This document shows positions 8,650 to 16,422 of a DNA stretch of 45,804 nt, piece after piece (position 1 is the stretch's first letter; the number at the start of each line of letters is the position of its first letter). The stretch comes from Acetobacteraceae bacterium (GTDB taxonomy: Bacteria > Pseudomonadota > Alphaproteobacteria > Acetobacterales > Acetobacteraceae). A program made the position numbers and the translations under genes. Location of the stretch: contig JAIXTK010000107.1 in NCBI GenBank assembly GCA_027483995.1, positions 1 to 45,804 of the forward strand. The letters run 5' to 3'. The notes below the pieces were generated by a model. That model did not search any database and was not told where the DNA came from. It saw only the letters and a program-made list of their open reading frames with translations.

Positions 8650-8740
8650 TTCTAGGGGCTACCCGGGCTCGCGCCCGGCAGCCGAGGCAGTGCAAGGCGT
8701 GACACGGCAGGGAGCCCGGGGCAGTGTTCCCGGGAGATGA
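8650..8740 (+). promoter_or_regulatory. ykkC-class riboswitch-like leader (guanidine-I superfamily, divergent)
   Basis: Four ykkC-class blocks occur in the right order: TTCTAGGGG (8650-8658), a GC hairpin CCGGGC-TCGC-GCCCGG (8663-8678), CCGAG followed by GACACGGCAGGGA (8701-8713), and CCCGGGAGA (8729-8737). In the ykkC consensus as I recall it, these correspond to CTAGGG, the first stem, CCGAGAG, ACACGG with GGGA, and CCCGGGAGA. Deviations are clear: the usual TTCCG after CTAGGG reads GCTACC, the CTGGT before CCGAG is missing, and the last loop is longer. The ligand subtype (guanidine, ppGpp, PRPP or nucleotide) cannot be assigned by eye. It lies 61 bases upstream of an ABC permease start and in the same orientation. 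Confidence 0.6.
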
Positions 8741-8766
8741 GGCCCATGGTGGACCCGACAGTGGCT

Positions 8767-8788
8767 TCCCCGGCCGAGCGCCCGGGGA
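8767..8788 (+). terminator. Terminator-like or SD-masking hairpin ahead of the permease start
   Basis: TCCCCGG (8767-8773) and CCGGGGA (8782-8788) form a perfect 7-bp stem with an 8-base loop, followed by CTTTCT and then the ATG at 8801. The right arm contains CCGGGG, which can also pair with CCCGGG (8729-8734) in the 3' block of the upstream aptamer-like element. That would give mutually exclusive structures, as expected of a riboswitch expression platform. The T-run is weak, so it may act on translation rather than transcription. Confidence 0.45.
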
Positions 8789-8800
8789 CTTTCTGACACG

Positions 8801-9817
8801 ATGGAGCGTCCGGTCCGCGCCCTCCTGCGTCGCTTTGGCGTGGGTCTCATGCTTGCCCTGGTGGTGGTGTTCACGAGCTTCATGCTTGTGAAGCTTGGCG
8901 CCGGCCCGGCCGATGTCCTGCTGGGTGGCCCCAGCCCCGGGGTTGAGGAGCGGGCCCAGCTGGTACAGGACTACGGCCTCGACAGGCCGGCCTTCGTGCA
9001 ATTGGTGCGCTATGCCATTCGCGTCCTGGGCGGGGAGCTTGGCCGATCCTGGCTGACCGGCGAGGGCGTGCTCGACCAGATCCTCCACCGCCTGCCTGCG
9101 ACCCTGGAACTGATGCTCTATGCCATTCTCCTGGGAACGCTGATGGCCGTGCCTACCGGCATGGCTGCCGCCTTCGCCCGGGATACCGCGGAGGACCGCA
9201 CGGTGCGCGGCACCTCCGTGCTGGGGGAGGCGATGCCGCCCTTCTTCCTCGCCTTGCTGCTGCTCCTGGTGTTCTTTCGCTGGCTGGATATCGCGCCGGC
9301 GCCATCGGGGCGCATCAGCATCGTGCTGTCGCCGCCGCCCACCATCACCGGCAGCTATTTCATCGACGCGTTCCTGATGCAGGATTCGATCGCGGCGCGT
9401 TCGGCCCTGGCCCAGCTCGTGCTGCCTGTGTTCACCCTGGCACTGATGCTGGGCGCCTCGCTGACCCTGCTGGTGCGTGGCGCCATGTTGGCCCAGATGG
9501 ATGCGCCCCATTTCGTCTACGCCCGTGCCCAGGGCATGTCGCGCGAGATGCTGACCATTATCGCCCTGCGCGGCGCGCTGCCGGCGATCGGGGGGGGCCT
9601 CGCCGCCCAATCTGCCGCACTGCTGAGCATGACGGCGCTGGTGGAATACGTGTTCGCCTGGGGTGGCATTGGCCAATATGGGCTGGAGGCCATGGCCAAG
9701 GCGGATTTCGCTGCCGTGCAGGGCTTCATTCTCGCAAGCGCCGCCATCGCGGCCACCGTTCATCTGCTGCATGCCGTCATCCGACGGCTGGCCCGTATTC
9801 GGATCAGACGGGCATGA
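8801..9817 (+). CDS. Peptide/nickel-family ABC permease, DppB/NikB-like
   Basis: Inner-membrane permease, 338 residues, first gene behind the structured leader. The N-terminal helix is LMLALVVVFTSFMLVKLG; the family block GLDRPAFVQLVRY and the loop GGELGRSWLTGEGV follow. The ATPase-contact loop is YARAQGMSREMLTIIALRGALP, close to the family pattern. It overlaps the next permease by ATGA. No binding-protein gene is adjacent, unlike the other Dpp-type loci in the window. Family firm; substrate unknown. Confidence 0.92.
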   Translation: MERPVRALLRRFGVGLMLALVVVFTSFMLVKLGAGPADVLLGGPSPGVEERAQLVQDYGLDRPAFVQLVRYAIRVLGGELGRSWLTGEGVLDQILHRLPATLELMLYAILLGTLMAVPTGMAAAFARDTAEDRTVRGTSVLGEAMPPFFLALLLLLVFFRWLDIAPAPSGRISIVLSPPPTITGSYFIDAFLMQDSIAARSALAQLVLPVFTLALMLGASLTLLVRGAMLAQMDAPHFVYARAQGMSREMLTIIALRGALPAIGGGLAAQSAALLSMTALVEYVFAWGGIGQYGLEAMAKADFAAVQGFILASAAIAATVHLLHAVIRRLARIRIRRA

Positions 9818-10725
9818 TCGGAGGCATGTTGCGGCTGCTTCGCGTCTTGGCCCGTCGCCGCCTGGGCGCGGCATTGGCATTGGTTGTCCTGGTGGGGTTT
9901 GCGCTGGCCGTGCTGGCGCGCCCTGTCGCCTGGCCGTATCCGCCCGGGGCACAACAGGCCGGGCTTGTTCTTCAGGGGCCCTCTCTGGCGCATCCGCTGG
10001 GAACCGATGGCAATGGCCGGGATGTGCTGGCGCGTGTGATCGATGGCGCGCGCTATGCGTTTGCGGTGCCGTTGGCCGCCCTGGCGCTGGCGATCCTGAT
10101 TGGTGCGCCTTTGGGGCTTGCGGCAGGGCTCGGCGGTGGCTGGTTTGATGCATTCCTCAGCCGCATCTTCCAGGGGATCAGCCTGGTGCCGCCGCTGTTG
10201 CTGGCGATGGCGCTGGTGGCTGCCATGGGGCCGTCCTTGCGCCACGTGGTCTTCGCCATCGGTGTGCTGGAAGCCATCGTCTTCGCCCGAGCCATGCGTG
10301 ACGAGGTGCGGGCCCTGCACGAACGCGGCTTTGTTGAAGCCGCAACCGCGGCTGGCAACCCCTTGCATCGGCTGGTTCTTGCGCATCTGCTGCCCAACAC
10401 CCTGGCACGGATCGCCGGCGAAATCCCGCGCCAGGCCGCCTGGGCGCTGGGCGTGCTGGCGGCCATGGGCTTTGTCGGTATCGCCACCGCGGCCGATACG
10501 ACGGAGTGGGGCTCGATGATCCGCGAGGGGGTGGAGCATCTCTATGCCGGCCAATGGTGGGTCGTTGTGTTCCCGGGCTTCGCCCTGCTGGTGTTCGGCA
10601 CTGCTTTGCGGGTGCTGGCCGAGAGCATCGATGAGCATGGCCCGCGCCGCGCCGCGTCGGGCGCCATGCTGGCGGGTGTGCCCGGCCAGTCGGCCAGGGC
10701 GCTGACGCCCCGTGGAGCTGCCTGA
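9814..10725 (+). CDS. Peptide/nickel-family ABC permease, DppC/NikC-like
   Basis: Second permease, 303 residues. It has an N-terminal helix (LGAALALVVLVGFALAVLA) and the DppC block HPLGTDGNGRDVLARVIDG. The contact loop reads RALHERGFVEAATAAGNPLHR. An alternative start is the second Met (9826). Stop and start of the next gene share one base (TGATG). It likely forms the channel with the preceding permease; both have intact contact loops although the partner ATPases are degenerate. Confidence 0.92.
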   Translation: MIGGMLRLLRVLARRRLGAALALVVLVGFALAVLARPVAWPYPPGAQQAGLVLQGPSLAHPLGTDGNGRDVLARVIDGARYAFAVPLAALALAILIGAPLGLAAGLGGGWFDAFLSRIFQGISLVPPLLLAMALVAAMGPSLRHVVFAIGVLEAIVFARAMRDEVRALHERGFVEAATAAGNPLHRLVLAHLLPNTLARIAGEIPRQAAWALGVLAAMGFVGIATAADTTEWGSMIREGVEHLYAGQWWVVVFPGFALLVFGTALRVLAESIDEHGPRRAASGAMLAGVPGQSARALTPRGAA

Positions 10726-11687
10726 TGCTGCTTGATGTCCAGGATCTGCGCGTTGACCGCATCGTCAGCGGCCCTCAGGGGGAGACTGGACTTGAGCCCG
10801 CGCTGGCCGGTGTCAATTTCCGCATCGTCAAGGGGCGGATCCTGGGCCTTGTCGGCGAACACGGTGCCGGAAAGTCGCTGGCTGCCAGTGCCATCCTGGG
10901 CCTGCTGCGCCCGAGCGCGCGCCTTGTCGGAGGCCGGGCGTTGTTCGAGGGCCAGGACCTGCTGCGCATGTCCGAAACCGACCTCACCCGCGTGCGCGGC
11001 GCCCGGATCGGGTTCGTGGTGCAATCCGGCCATGCCACGCTCGATCCCAATTCGCGCGTTGGCGCCCAGCTTGTTCGCGCCCAGAGCATCCACCGGCCCA
11101 TCGTCAAGGCCGAGGCGGCCTGGCGTGCCGAGACGATCATGTCCTCCATGGGCATCCCCGAGCCCCGGTTACGCGCGCAGGCCTGGCCCCATGAGCTGAC
11201 GCCCGGCATCGTGCAGCGCGTGGTCCTCGGCCTGGCCCTGATCAACGAGCCGCAACTGCTCATCGCCGACGAGCCAACCGCCGGGCTCGACATCACCACC
11301 CAGGTTCAGATTCTCGACCTGCTCCACCTGGAACTGCGCCGTCGGCGGATCGGTGGGATCATCATCACGCGCGATCTGGGAGTGGTGGCCCAGTACTGCG
11401 ACGATATCGCGGTGATGTATGCCGGCCAGGTGGTGGAACAGGGGCCTGTGATGCAGGTCTTCGCGCGCCCCGCCCACCCCTTTACGCGCAGCATGATTTC
11501 CGATGCACCGGAGCGTCTTGGCATCGCCGGGCGGCGTATCTCTCCCCCGTTGATGGCGCCGGAACAGGGCTGTGCCTACCGTCCGCGCTGCACCGATGCC
11601 ACGGAGCGGTGCCTGGTGGCGCCCCCGTTGGTTGGTGCAGGGGTTCATGCCGCGCGCTGCCACTTCGCCCGGATCGCCGCAGCATGA
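10725..11687 (+). CDS. DppD-like ABC ATPase with degenerate signature and H-loop
   Basis: 320 residues, cytoplasmic. Walker A is GEHGAGKS (44-51) and Walker B is LLIADEP, so ATP binding looks possible. The ABC signature, normally LSGGxxQR, reads LTPGIVQR (158-165), and the H-loop, normally SHDLG, reads TRDLG with Arg216 in place of the switch histidine. After the Q-loop glutamine the usual DP is replaced by SG. The C-terminus keeps the four-cysteine oligopeptide-transporter extension (Cys283, 289, 296, 312). The frame is open over the full family length, so this is not a simple pseudogene. ATP hydrolysis is expected to be weak or altered. Confidence 0.9.
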   Translation: MLLDVQDLRVDRIVSGPQGETGLEPALAGVNFRIVKGRILGLVGEHGAGKSLAASAILGLLRPSARLVGGRALFEGQDLLRMSETDLTRVRGARIGFVVQSGHATLDPNSRVGAQLVRAQSIHRPIVKAEAAWRAETIMSSMGIPEPRLRAQAWPHELTPGIVQRVVLGLALINEPQLLIADEPTAGLDITTQVQILDLLHLELRRRRIGGIIITRDLGVVAQYCDDIAVMYAGQVVEQGPVMQVFARPAHPFTRSMISDAPERLGIAGRRISPPLMAPEQGCAYRPRCTDATERCLVAPPLVGAGVHAARCHFARIAAA

Positions 11688-12673
11688 GCGACCCTGGCAA
11701 GACTGCCGCCGTGGTGGCCGAGCTTCGCCGCGTCTCCGTGGTACTCGGCCGGGGCCAGGACCGCGTGATGGCCCTGAACCGTATCGATCTCCAGGTGGCA
11801 GAGGGTCAGATCCTCGCGGTTGTCGGCGAATCCGGTGCTGGAAAGAGCACGCTGGCGCGGAGCTTCCTTCGCCTGGTCGCCTGCGAGGGCGGCTCCGTGC
11901 TGCTGGATGGCGGCGACATCACAACACTGCCGGAGCGTCGCCTGCGGCGCATGCGCGGCCGCATGACGATGGTCTTCAGCGATCCCGCGGACGTGCTCAA
12001 TCCCCGCATGACCGCGCGGGCCTTGATCGAGGAGCCGTTGCGGCTGCACGCCCCGCGTGGCACGGATCGCCGCGCGGCTGTGGATGCATTGGCCACGCGT
12101 TTGGGGCTAACCCAGCCCGAGCTGGCGTTGCGGATTGGGGAACTGGCTCCCGGACGACTGCAACTGGTTGGCCTCGGTCGTGCGATGGTCACCCGCCCAC
12201 GCCTGCTCGTGCTCGATGAGCCAACGCGCGACCTGGATGCGGCCGCTGCGGCCGATTTCCTGGCGGTGCTCGCCGGGCTGCGCGACGACGGCATGGCGAT
12301 CGTGGTGACCAGCAATGATATCGCGGCCGTGCAGTCCGTCGCGGATCGCATTGCCGTGCTCTATCTCGGCGAGATCTCGGAGGAGGGGGCCACCGCCGAG
12401 CTGCTGCGTGACCCGCTGCACCCCTATACCCAATCGCTGCTGTCGGCCCATTTGCCGGCCGACCCCAGCCGGCGCGGCCGCCGGATCCGTCTGCGGGGCG
12501 ATCCGCCGCAGCCGGAGGATCGCACCCCCGGCTGCGGCTTCGCACCGCGGTGCCCGATTGCCGAAAGCCGTTGCCGCAGCGGCGCCCCGACGCCGAACCA
12601 GGTCGGCGCCGATCGTCGCGTGGCCTGCCTGCGCGTGCTTGAGGGAACCAGCCGGATCCCCTTGTCGCGCTGA
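11684..12673 (+). CDS. DppF-like ABC ATPase with degenerate signature, Q-loop and H-loop
   Basis: 329 residues, start at 11684 overlapping the previous stop by ATGA. Walker A GESGAGKST (48-56) and Walker B LLVLDEP are intact. The signature reads LAPGRLQL (154-161) instead of LSGGQRQR, the Q-loop FQDP reads FSDP (Ser99), and the H-loop SHDL reads SNDI (Asn211). The D-loop region also differs (TRDLDAAAA). The C-terminal cysteines of the family are present (GCGFAPRC, SRC, VAC). Both ATPases of this locus therefore depart at the same catalytic positions while staying full length, which points to selection for a changed activity rather than decay. Confidence 0.9.
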   Translation: MSDPGKTAAVVAELRRVSVVLGRGQDRVMALNRIDLQVAEGQILAVVGESGAGKSTLARSFLRLVACEGGSVLLDGGDITTLPERRLRRMRGRMTMVFSDPADVLNPRMTARALIEEPLRLHAPRGTDRRAAVDALATRLGLTQPELALRIGELAPGRLQLVGLGRAMVTRPRLLVLDEPTRDLDAAAAADFLAVLAGLRDDGMAIVVTSNDIAAVQSVADRIAVLYLGEISEEGATAELLRDPLHPYTQSLLSAHLPADPSRRGRRIRLRGDPPQPEDRTPGCGFAPRCPIAESRCRSGAPTPNQVGADRRVACLRVLEGTSRIPLSR

Positions 12674-12694
12674 GCTATCCGGCCGGCGCCTGCT

Positions 12695-13690
12695 TCAGGC
12701 GTGGTGGCACGAAACCATCTGCCCGCCACCAAGGTCGCGCAAAGCAGGCTCGTCCACTCGGCACATATCGGTGGCCAGGGGGCAGCGCGTGTGAAACCGG
12801 CAGCCAGGCGGCGGGCGCAGGGCGCTGGGCACCTCGCCCGTGACCGCCACCTGTGGCCGATTGGCCTCGATCTCCGGGTCGGGGATCGGCACCGCGGCCA
12901 GCAGGGCCTGGGTGTAGGGGTGTTGCGGGCGCTTGTAGAGCGTCTCGCGGTCGGCGATTTCCACGATCCGGCCCAGATACATCACCGCAATCCGGTCGCT
13001 GATATGGCGCACCACGGCGAGGTCGTGCGCCACGAAGACATAGGTCAGGCCCAGGCTCTGCTGCAGGTCCTGGAACAGGTTCACGATCTGCGCCTGGATC
13101 GACACGTCCAGCGCCGAGACCGGCTCGTCGCAGATCAGCAATTCCGGGGACATGGCCAGCGCGCGCGCCACCCCGATGCGCTGCCGCTGCCCGCCGGAGA
13201 ATTCGTGGATGTAGCGGTCGGCCATGTCCGGCCGCAGCCCCACCAGGGCGAGCAGTTCCCGCGCCCTGTCCGACCGGGCGGCGGAGTTGGGCAGGATGTC
13301 GTGCACGATCATCGGCTCGGCAATCAGATCCACGACCTTCATGCGCGGATTGAGCGAGCCGAACGGGTCCTGATAGACCATCTGCATGCGCTTGCGGATC
13401 GGCCGCATCGCGGCCCGGTCGTGCCGGGTGATGTCCTGGCCATCGAACACCACGCGCCCGCCGGTGATATCCAGCATGCGCAGGATGGCAAGGCCGGTGG
13501 TGGACTTGCCGCAGCCGCTTTCGCCGACCAGGCCCAGGGTTTCGCCGCGCTTCAGCGTGAACGAAACCCCGTCTACCGCCTTCACCGAAGCCACCTGCTT
13601 CTGGAACAATGTCCCGGCCATCACGGGGAAGTGGACCTTCAGGTCCTCCACCACCAACAGGGGCGCATCGGCCACGTTTGCGTCAAGCAT
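12695..13690 (-). CDS. Peptide ABC transporter ATP-binding protein, DppF/OppF-like
   Basis: 331 residues, last gene of a six-gene minus-strand operon, ending 21 bases from the convergent gene. Walker A GESGCGKST, signature FSGGQRQR, Walker B LLICDEP and the H-loop AHDLAVV are canonical. The C-terminal extension has the four-cysteine pattern (GCRFHTRC, MC, SC). The start at 13690 (MLDAN) overlaps the stop of the upstream ATPase gene by 8 bases; the frame continues upstream but only inside that gene. It forms the ATPase pair with its neighbour. Confidence 0.95.
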   Translation of the reverse strand: MLDANVADAPLLVVEDLKVHFPVMAGTLFQKQVASVKAVDGVSFTLKRGETLGLVGESGCGKSTTGLAILRMLDITGGRVVFDGQDITRHDRAAMRPIRKRMQMVYQDPFGSLNPRMKVVDLIAEPMIVHDILPNSAARSDRARELLALVGLRPDMADRYIHEFSGGQRQRIGVARALAMSPELLICDEPVSALDVSIQAQIVNLFQDLQQSLGLTYVFVAHDLAVVRHISDRIAVMYLGRIVEIADRETLYKRPQHPYTQALLAAVPIPDPEIEANRPQVAVTGEVPSALRPPPGCRFHTRCPLATDMCRVDEPALRDLGGGQMVSCHHA

Positions 13691-14675
13691 GCACGGGCAC
13701 CCCGGAGTCCACAGCCACGAAGCAGGCCTTTCGGTGCCCGCCCCCCACATCTTCCAAGACCGGCCGAGCGGTCAGGCAGCCCGGCTCAGCAACCGAGCAG
13801 CGCGGCGCGAAAGCACACCCCGGCGGCAGCCGCGTGAGATCGGGCGGCGCGCCCTCGATCGGCACCAGACGGTCACCCAGCGCTCCATCCAGCCGCGGCA
13901 CGCAGGCCATCAGCCCGCGCGTATAGGGGTGCTGCGGCTTCTTGTAGATTTCCCGCGCCGTGCCGGTTTCCACCACGCGGCCGGCGTACATCACGCTGAC
14001 CCTATCCGCGTAGCGTGCCACCACGCCGAGGTCGTGGGTGATCAGGATCAGTGCGGCACCGGTTTCGCGCGTGAGTTCCTTGAGCAGCGACAGGATCTGG
14101 GACTGCACGGTCACGTCCAGCGCGGTGGTCGGCTCATCGGCGATGATCAGCTTCGGCTGGCAGGCCAGCGCCATGGCGATCATGGCGCGCTGGCGCATGC
14201 CGCCGGAGAACTGGTGCGGATAGGCTTCCACGCGCGCCTTCGCATCCGGAATGCGCACGCGTGACAGCAACTCGCCCGCCTTGGCGAAGGCAGCCTTCCA
14301 GGAGGCGCCGCGGTGCAACTGCACCGGTTCGCCCACCTGGAGACCGACCGTCAGCGAAGGGTTCAGCGAGGTCATCGGCTCCTGGAAGATCATGGCGATG
14401 CGGTCGCCGCGCACCGCCTGCATCTCGGCATCGGACAGCTTCAGCAGGTCCTGCCCTTCGAACAGGATGCTGCCGGCCACGATCTCGCCCGGCGGATTGG
14501 GGATCAGGCGCATGAGCGAGAGCGCGGTCACGCTCTTGCCCGATCCGCTCTCGCCCACGATGGCCAGCGTCTCGCCGGCATCGACCTCGAACGATACGTC
14601 GTCCACCGCCATCACCGCCCCGCGTTCCGTGCGGAACCGGGTGGTGAGGTTGCGGACCTCCAGGAGCTTTGCCAC
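13683..14675 (-). CDS. Peptide ABC transporter ATP-binding protein, DppD/OppD-like
   Basis: 330 residues. Walker A GESGSGKS (41-48), Q-loop FQEP, signature FSGGMRQR, Walker B LIIADEP and H-loop THDLGVV are intact, followed by the four-cysteine C-terminal extension ([12 protein letters not shown]). The start at 14675 immediately follows the stop of the binding-protein gene upstream. It is a useful canonical comparison for the degenerate ATPase at 10725-11687. Confidence 0.95.
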   Translation of the reverse strand: MAKLLEVRNLTTRFRTERGAVMAVDDVSFEVDAGETLAIVGESGSGKSVTALSLMRLIPNPPGEIVAGSILFEGQDLLKLSDAEMQAVRGDRIAMIFQEPMTSLNPSLTVGLQVGEPVQLHRGASWKAAFAKAGELLSRVRIPDAKARVEAYPHQFSGGMRQRAMIAMALACQPKLIIADEPTTALDVTVQSQILSLLKELTRETGAALILITHDLGVVARYADRVSVMYAGRVVETGTAREIYKKPQHPYTRGLMACVPRLDGALGDRLVPIEGAPPDLTRLPPGCAFAPRCSVAEPGCLTARPVLEDVGGGHRKACFVAVDSGVPVHA

Positions 14676-16367
14676 TCAGTACCCCATCTTCTTCTTGAGT
14701 TCCTGGTCAACCCAGATCCGCGCATAGACCGGCGCCGGCTTCACGGCGCCCACGCGCAGCTCGCCATCGTAGTTCTTCACCCAGGGCCACCAGGCGCTGT
14801 ACAGGTAGGGCACCGGCAGCCACAGATACGGCGCCTTGTCGACGATCTCGCGCGTCATCTCGCGGATCATCTTCTGCCGCTCGTCTTCGTCACGCGTGGC
14901 AAACACCTTGTCCATCTTCGCGGTGTACTCATCGGAGTACAGCATCGACGGTCCCCAGAGCTGCCCGGGCGTGAAGTTCTTGTGCAGCGAGCGCGTGGGG
15001 TTGGTATGCCCGTTGGACATGAAGTAGCCGGCAGTGTGCTTCTGCGTCGTCATCGCCGACAGGAAGGCGCCGTACTCCATCGGCTGGATCTCGATCTTCA
15101 CGCCGATCTGTTCGAGATAGCCGGCCACCAGCGGCAGCAGGTCCATGTTGTCCGGCGAACAGGAGCAGACCTGGGTCTTGAAGGTGAAGCCGTTGGGATA
15201 GCCGGCCTCCCGCAGCAACTGCTTCGCCTTGGCGGGGTTGTAGGTGAAAAGCTCCTTCACCGAGTCCGGCATGCTCTCCAGCGGCTCGTAGTAGCCGATA
15301 TAGTCGGGGTGCTGCGGATAGGCGAAGAGCTCGGCGTTGCCGCCATAGTATTCCTTCACGATCTCCTGCTTGTTCACCGCCATGTTCAGCGCCCGGCGCA
15401 CCCGGATATCGTCGAATGGCTTGGTGTCCGTCCGCATCGACAGATAGACGCCCGAATAGTTCAGCCACTTCGCCCATTGCAACTGCGGCGCCGACTTCTT
15501 CAGGCTGTCGACGGCCTGCCAGCGGATCGACTCGAGAATATCCAGCTTGCCGGTGCGCAACGCGCTGTGCTGCGTCGCCTCATCACGCATGATGCGGTAG
15601 GTCACGCGGTCGACGAACGGCAGCTTGTATTTCTCGCCGCCGATCGTGTCCGTGTCCCAATACACAGGATTCTTCGTATAGACCTGCGAATTGCCCTGGA
15701 CGTAATCCGTGAGCTGGAACGGCCCGGTGCCGGAGGCATTCTTCCAGTTGCCGATACCGGCCTTCACAACCTCTTCGGGGTAGATCGCAGAGTAGTAGCC
15801 CCAGCCGAAGCGGTAGTTCCAATCCGCGTTGAATTCCTTCATGAAGAAGGTCACGGTGTGGCGATCAGTCGCTTCCACCTTGTCCACGTAGTAGTAGTAG
15901 TCCTTGAAGGCCTTCGGGCTGCTGACCTGGCGCTTGAAGGTGTACACCACGTCGTCGGCCACGAATTCGCGGCTGTCCATCACGCCGGCCTTGGCGGGCC
16001 ACATCACCCCCTTGCGCAGCTTGATCTCCATGCGCAGCGGGTTTTCCTTCCACGACCAACTCTCAGCGAGTTCGCCGCGCAGCGCCGTTTCCGGCAGCCA
16101 GGCATCAGGCTTGAAGTTGTACTTGCCGCCGCGGCGCACGGATTTGTCGAGGTCGCCGGCAAACAGCGTCTCATAGTGCAGGTTGTCGTGATTGGTTTTC
16201 CAGGCGTAGTCGGCGGGGTCCCAGGACAGCGCCGAAATCGTGGCGCTGACCGTGCCGATTTCCAGGGTGCCCCCGTATTGCGGCTTCTGCGCCGCCGCTG
16301 TCCCGCTCAGCAGGGCCGTGGCGGCAGCGCCGGCCAGCAGCCCCCCGAGTATCCGTCCGTATCGCAT
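14676..16367 (-). CDS. ABC transporter substrate-binding protein, family 5 (second of a tandem pair)
   Basis: Periplasmic receptor, 563 residues. Signal peptide with core LGGLLAGAAATALLSG and cleavage near AAAQKPQYGG. The ATG at 16367 is preferred over the TTG one codon upstream because GGGAGG lies 6 bases ahead of it. The SBP_bac_5 fold is indicated by GELAESW, FPNG-like YPNGFTF, and GTGPFQL blocks; a CSCS motif (VCSCSPDN) is shared with the adjacent paralogue. It lies directly before the ATPase genes. Together with the next gene upstream it forms a duplicated receptor pair for one permease set. Confidence 0.94.
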   Translation of the reverse strand: MRYGRILGGLLAGAAATALLSGTAAAQKPQYGGTLEIGTVSATISALSWDPADYAWKTNHDNLHYETLFAGDLDKSVRRGGKYNFKPDAWLPETALRGELAESWSWKENPLRMEIKLRKGVMWPAKAGVMDSREFVADDVVYTFKRQVSSPKAFKDYYYYVDKVEATDRHTVTFFMKEFNADWNYRFGWGYYSAIYPEEVVKAGIGNWKNASGTGPFQLTDYVQGNSQVYTKNPVYWDTDTIGGEKYKLPFVDRVTYRIMRDEATQHSALRTGKLDILESIRWQAVDSLKKSAPQLQWAKWLNYSGVYLSMRTDTKPFDDIRVRRALNMAVNKQEIVKEYYGGNAELFAYPQHPDYIGYYEPLESMPDSVKELFTYNPAKAKQLLREAGYPNGFTFKTQVCSCSPDNMDLLPLVAGYLEQIGVKIEIQPMEYGAFLSAMTTQKHTAGYFMSNGHTNPTRSLHKNFTPGQLWGPSMLYSDEYTAKMDKVFATRDEDERQKMIREMTREIVDKAPYLWLPVPYLYSAWWPWVKNYDGELRVGAVKPAPVYARIWVDQELKKKMGY

Positions 16368-16422
16368 CAAAACCTCCCTCTTGTTGTCCCTGGCCGTTGT
16401 GGCTCTGTGGGGATGTGCAGGC

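Noticed and set aside
8503-8800. Cobalamin, TPP or molybdenum-cofactor riboswitch in the leader
   Set aside because: The B12 box, the CTGAGA/ACCTGA TPP signature and the Moco pattern are not present; only the ykkC blocks fit.
10725-12673. The two degenerate ATPases as pseudogenes
   Set aside because: Both frames are open at full family length, keep Walker motifs and C-terminal cysteines, and are translationally coupled by short overlaps.
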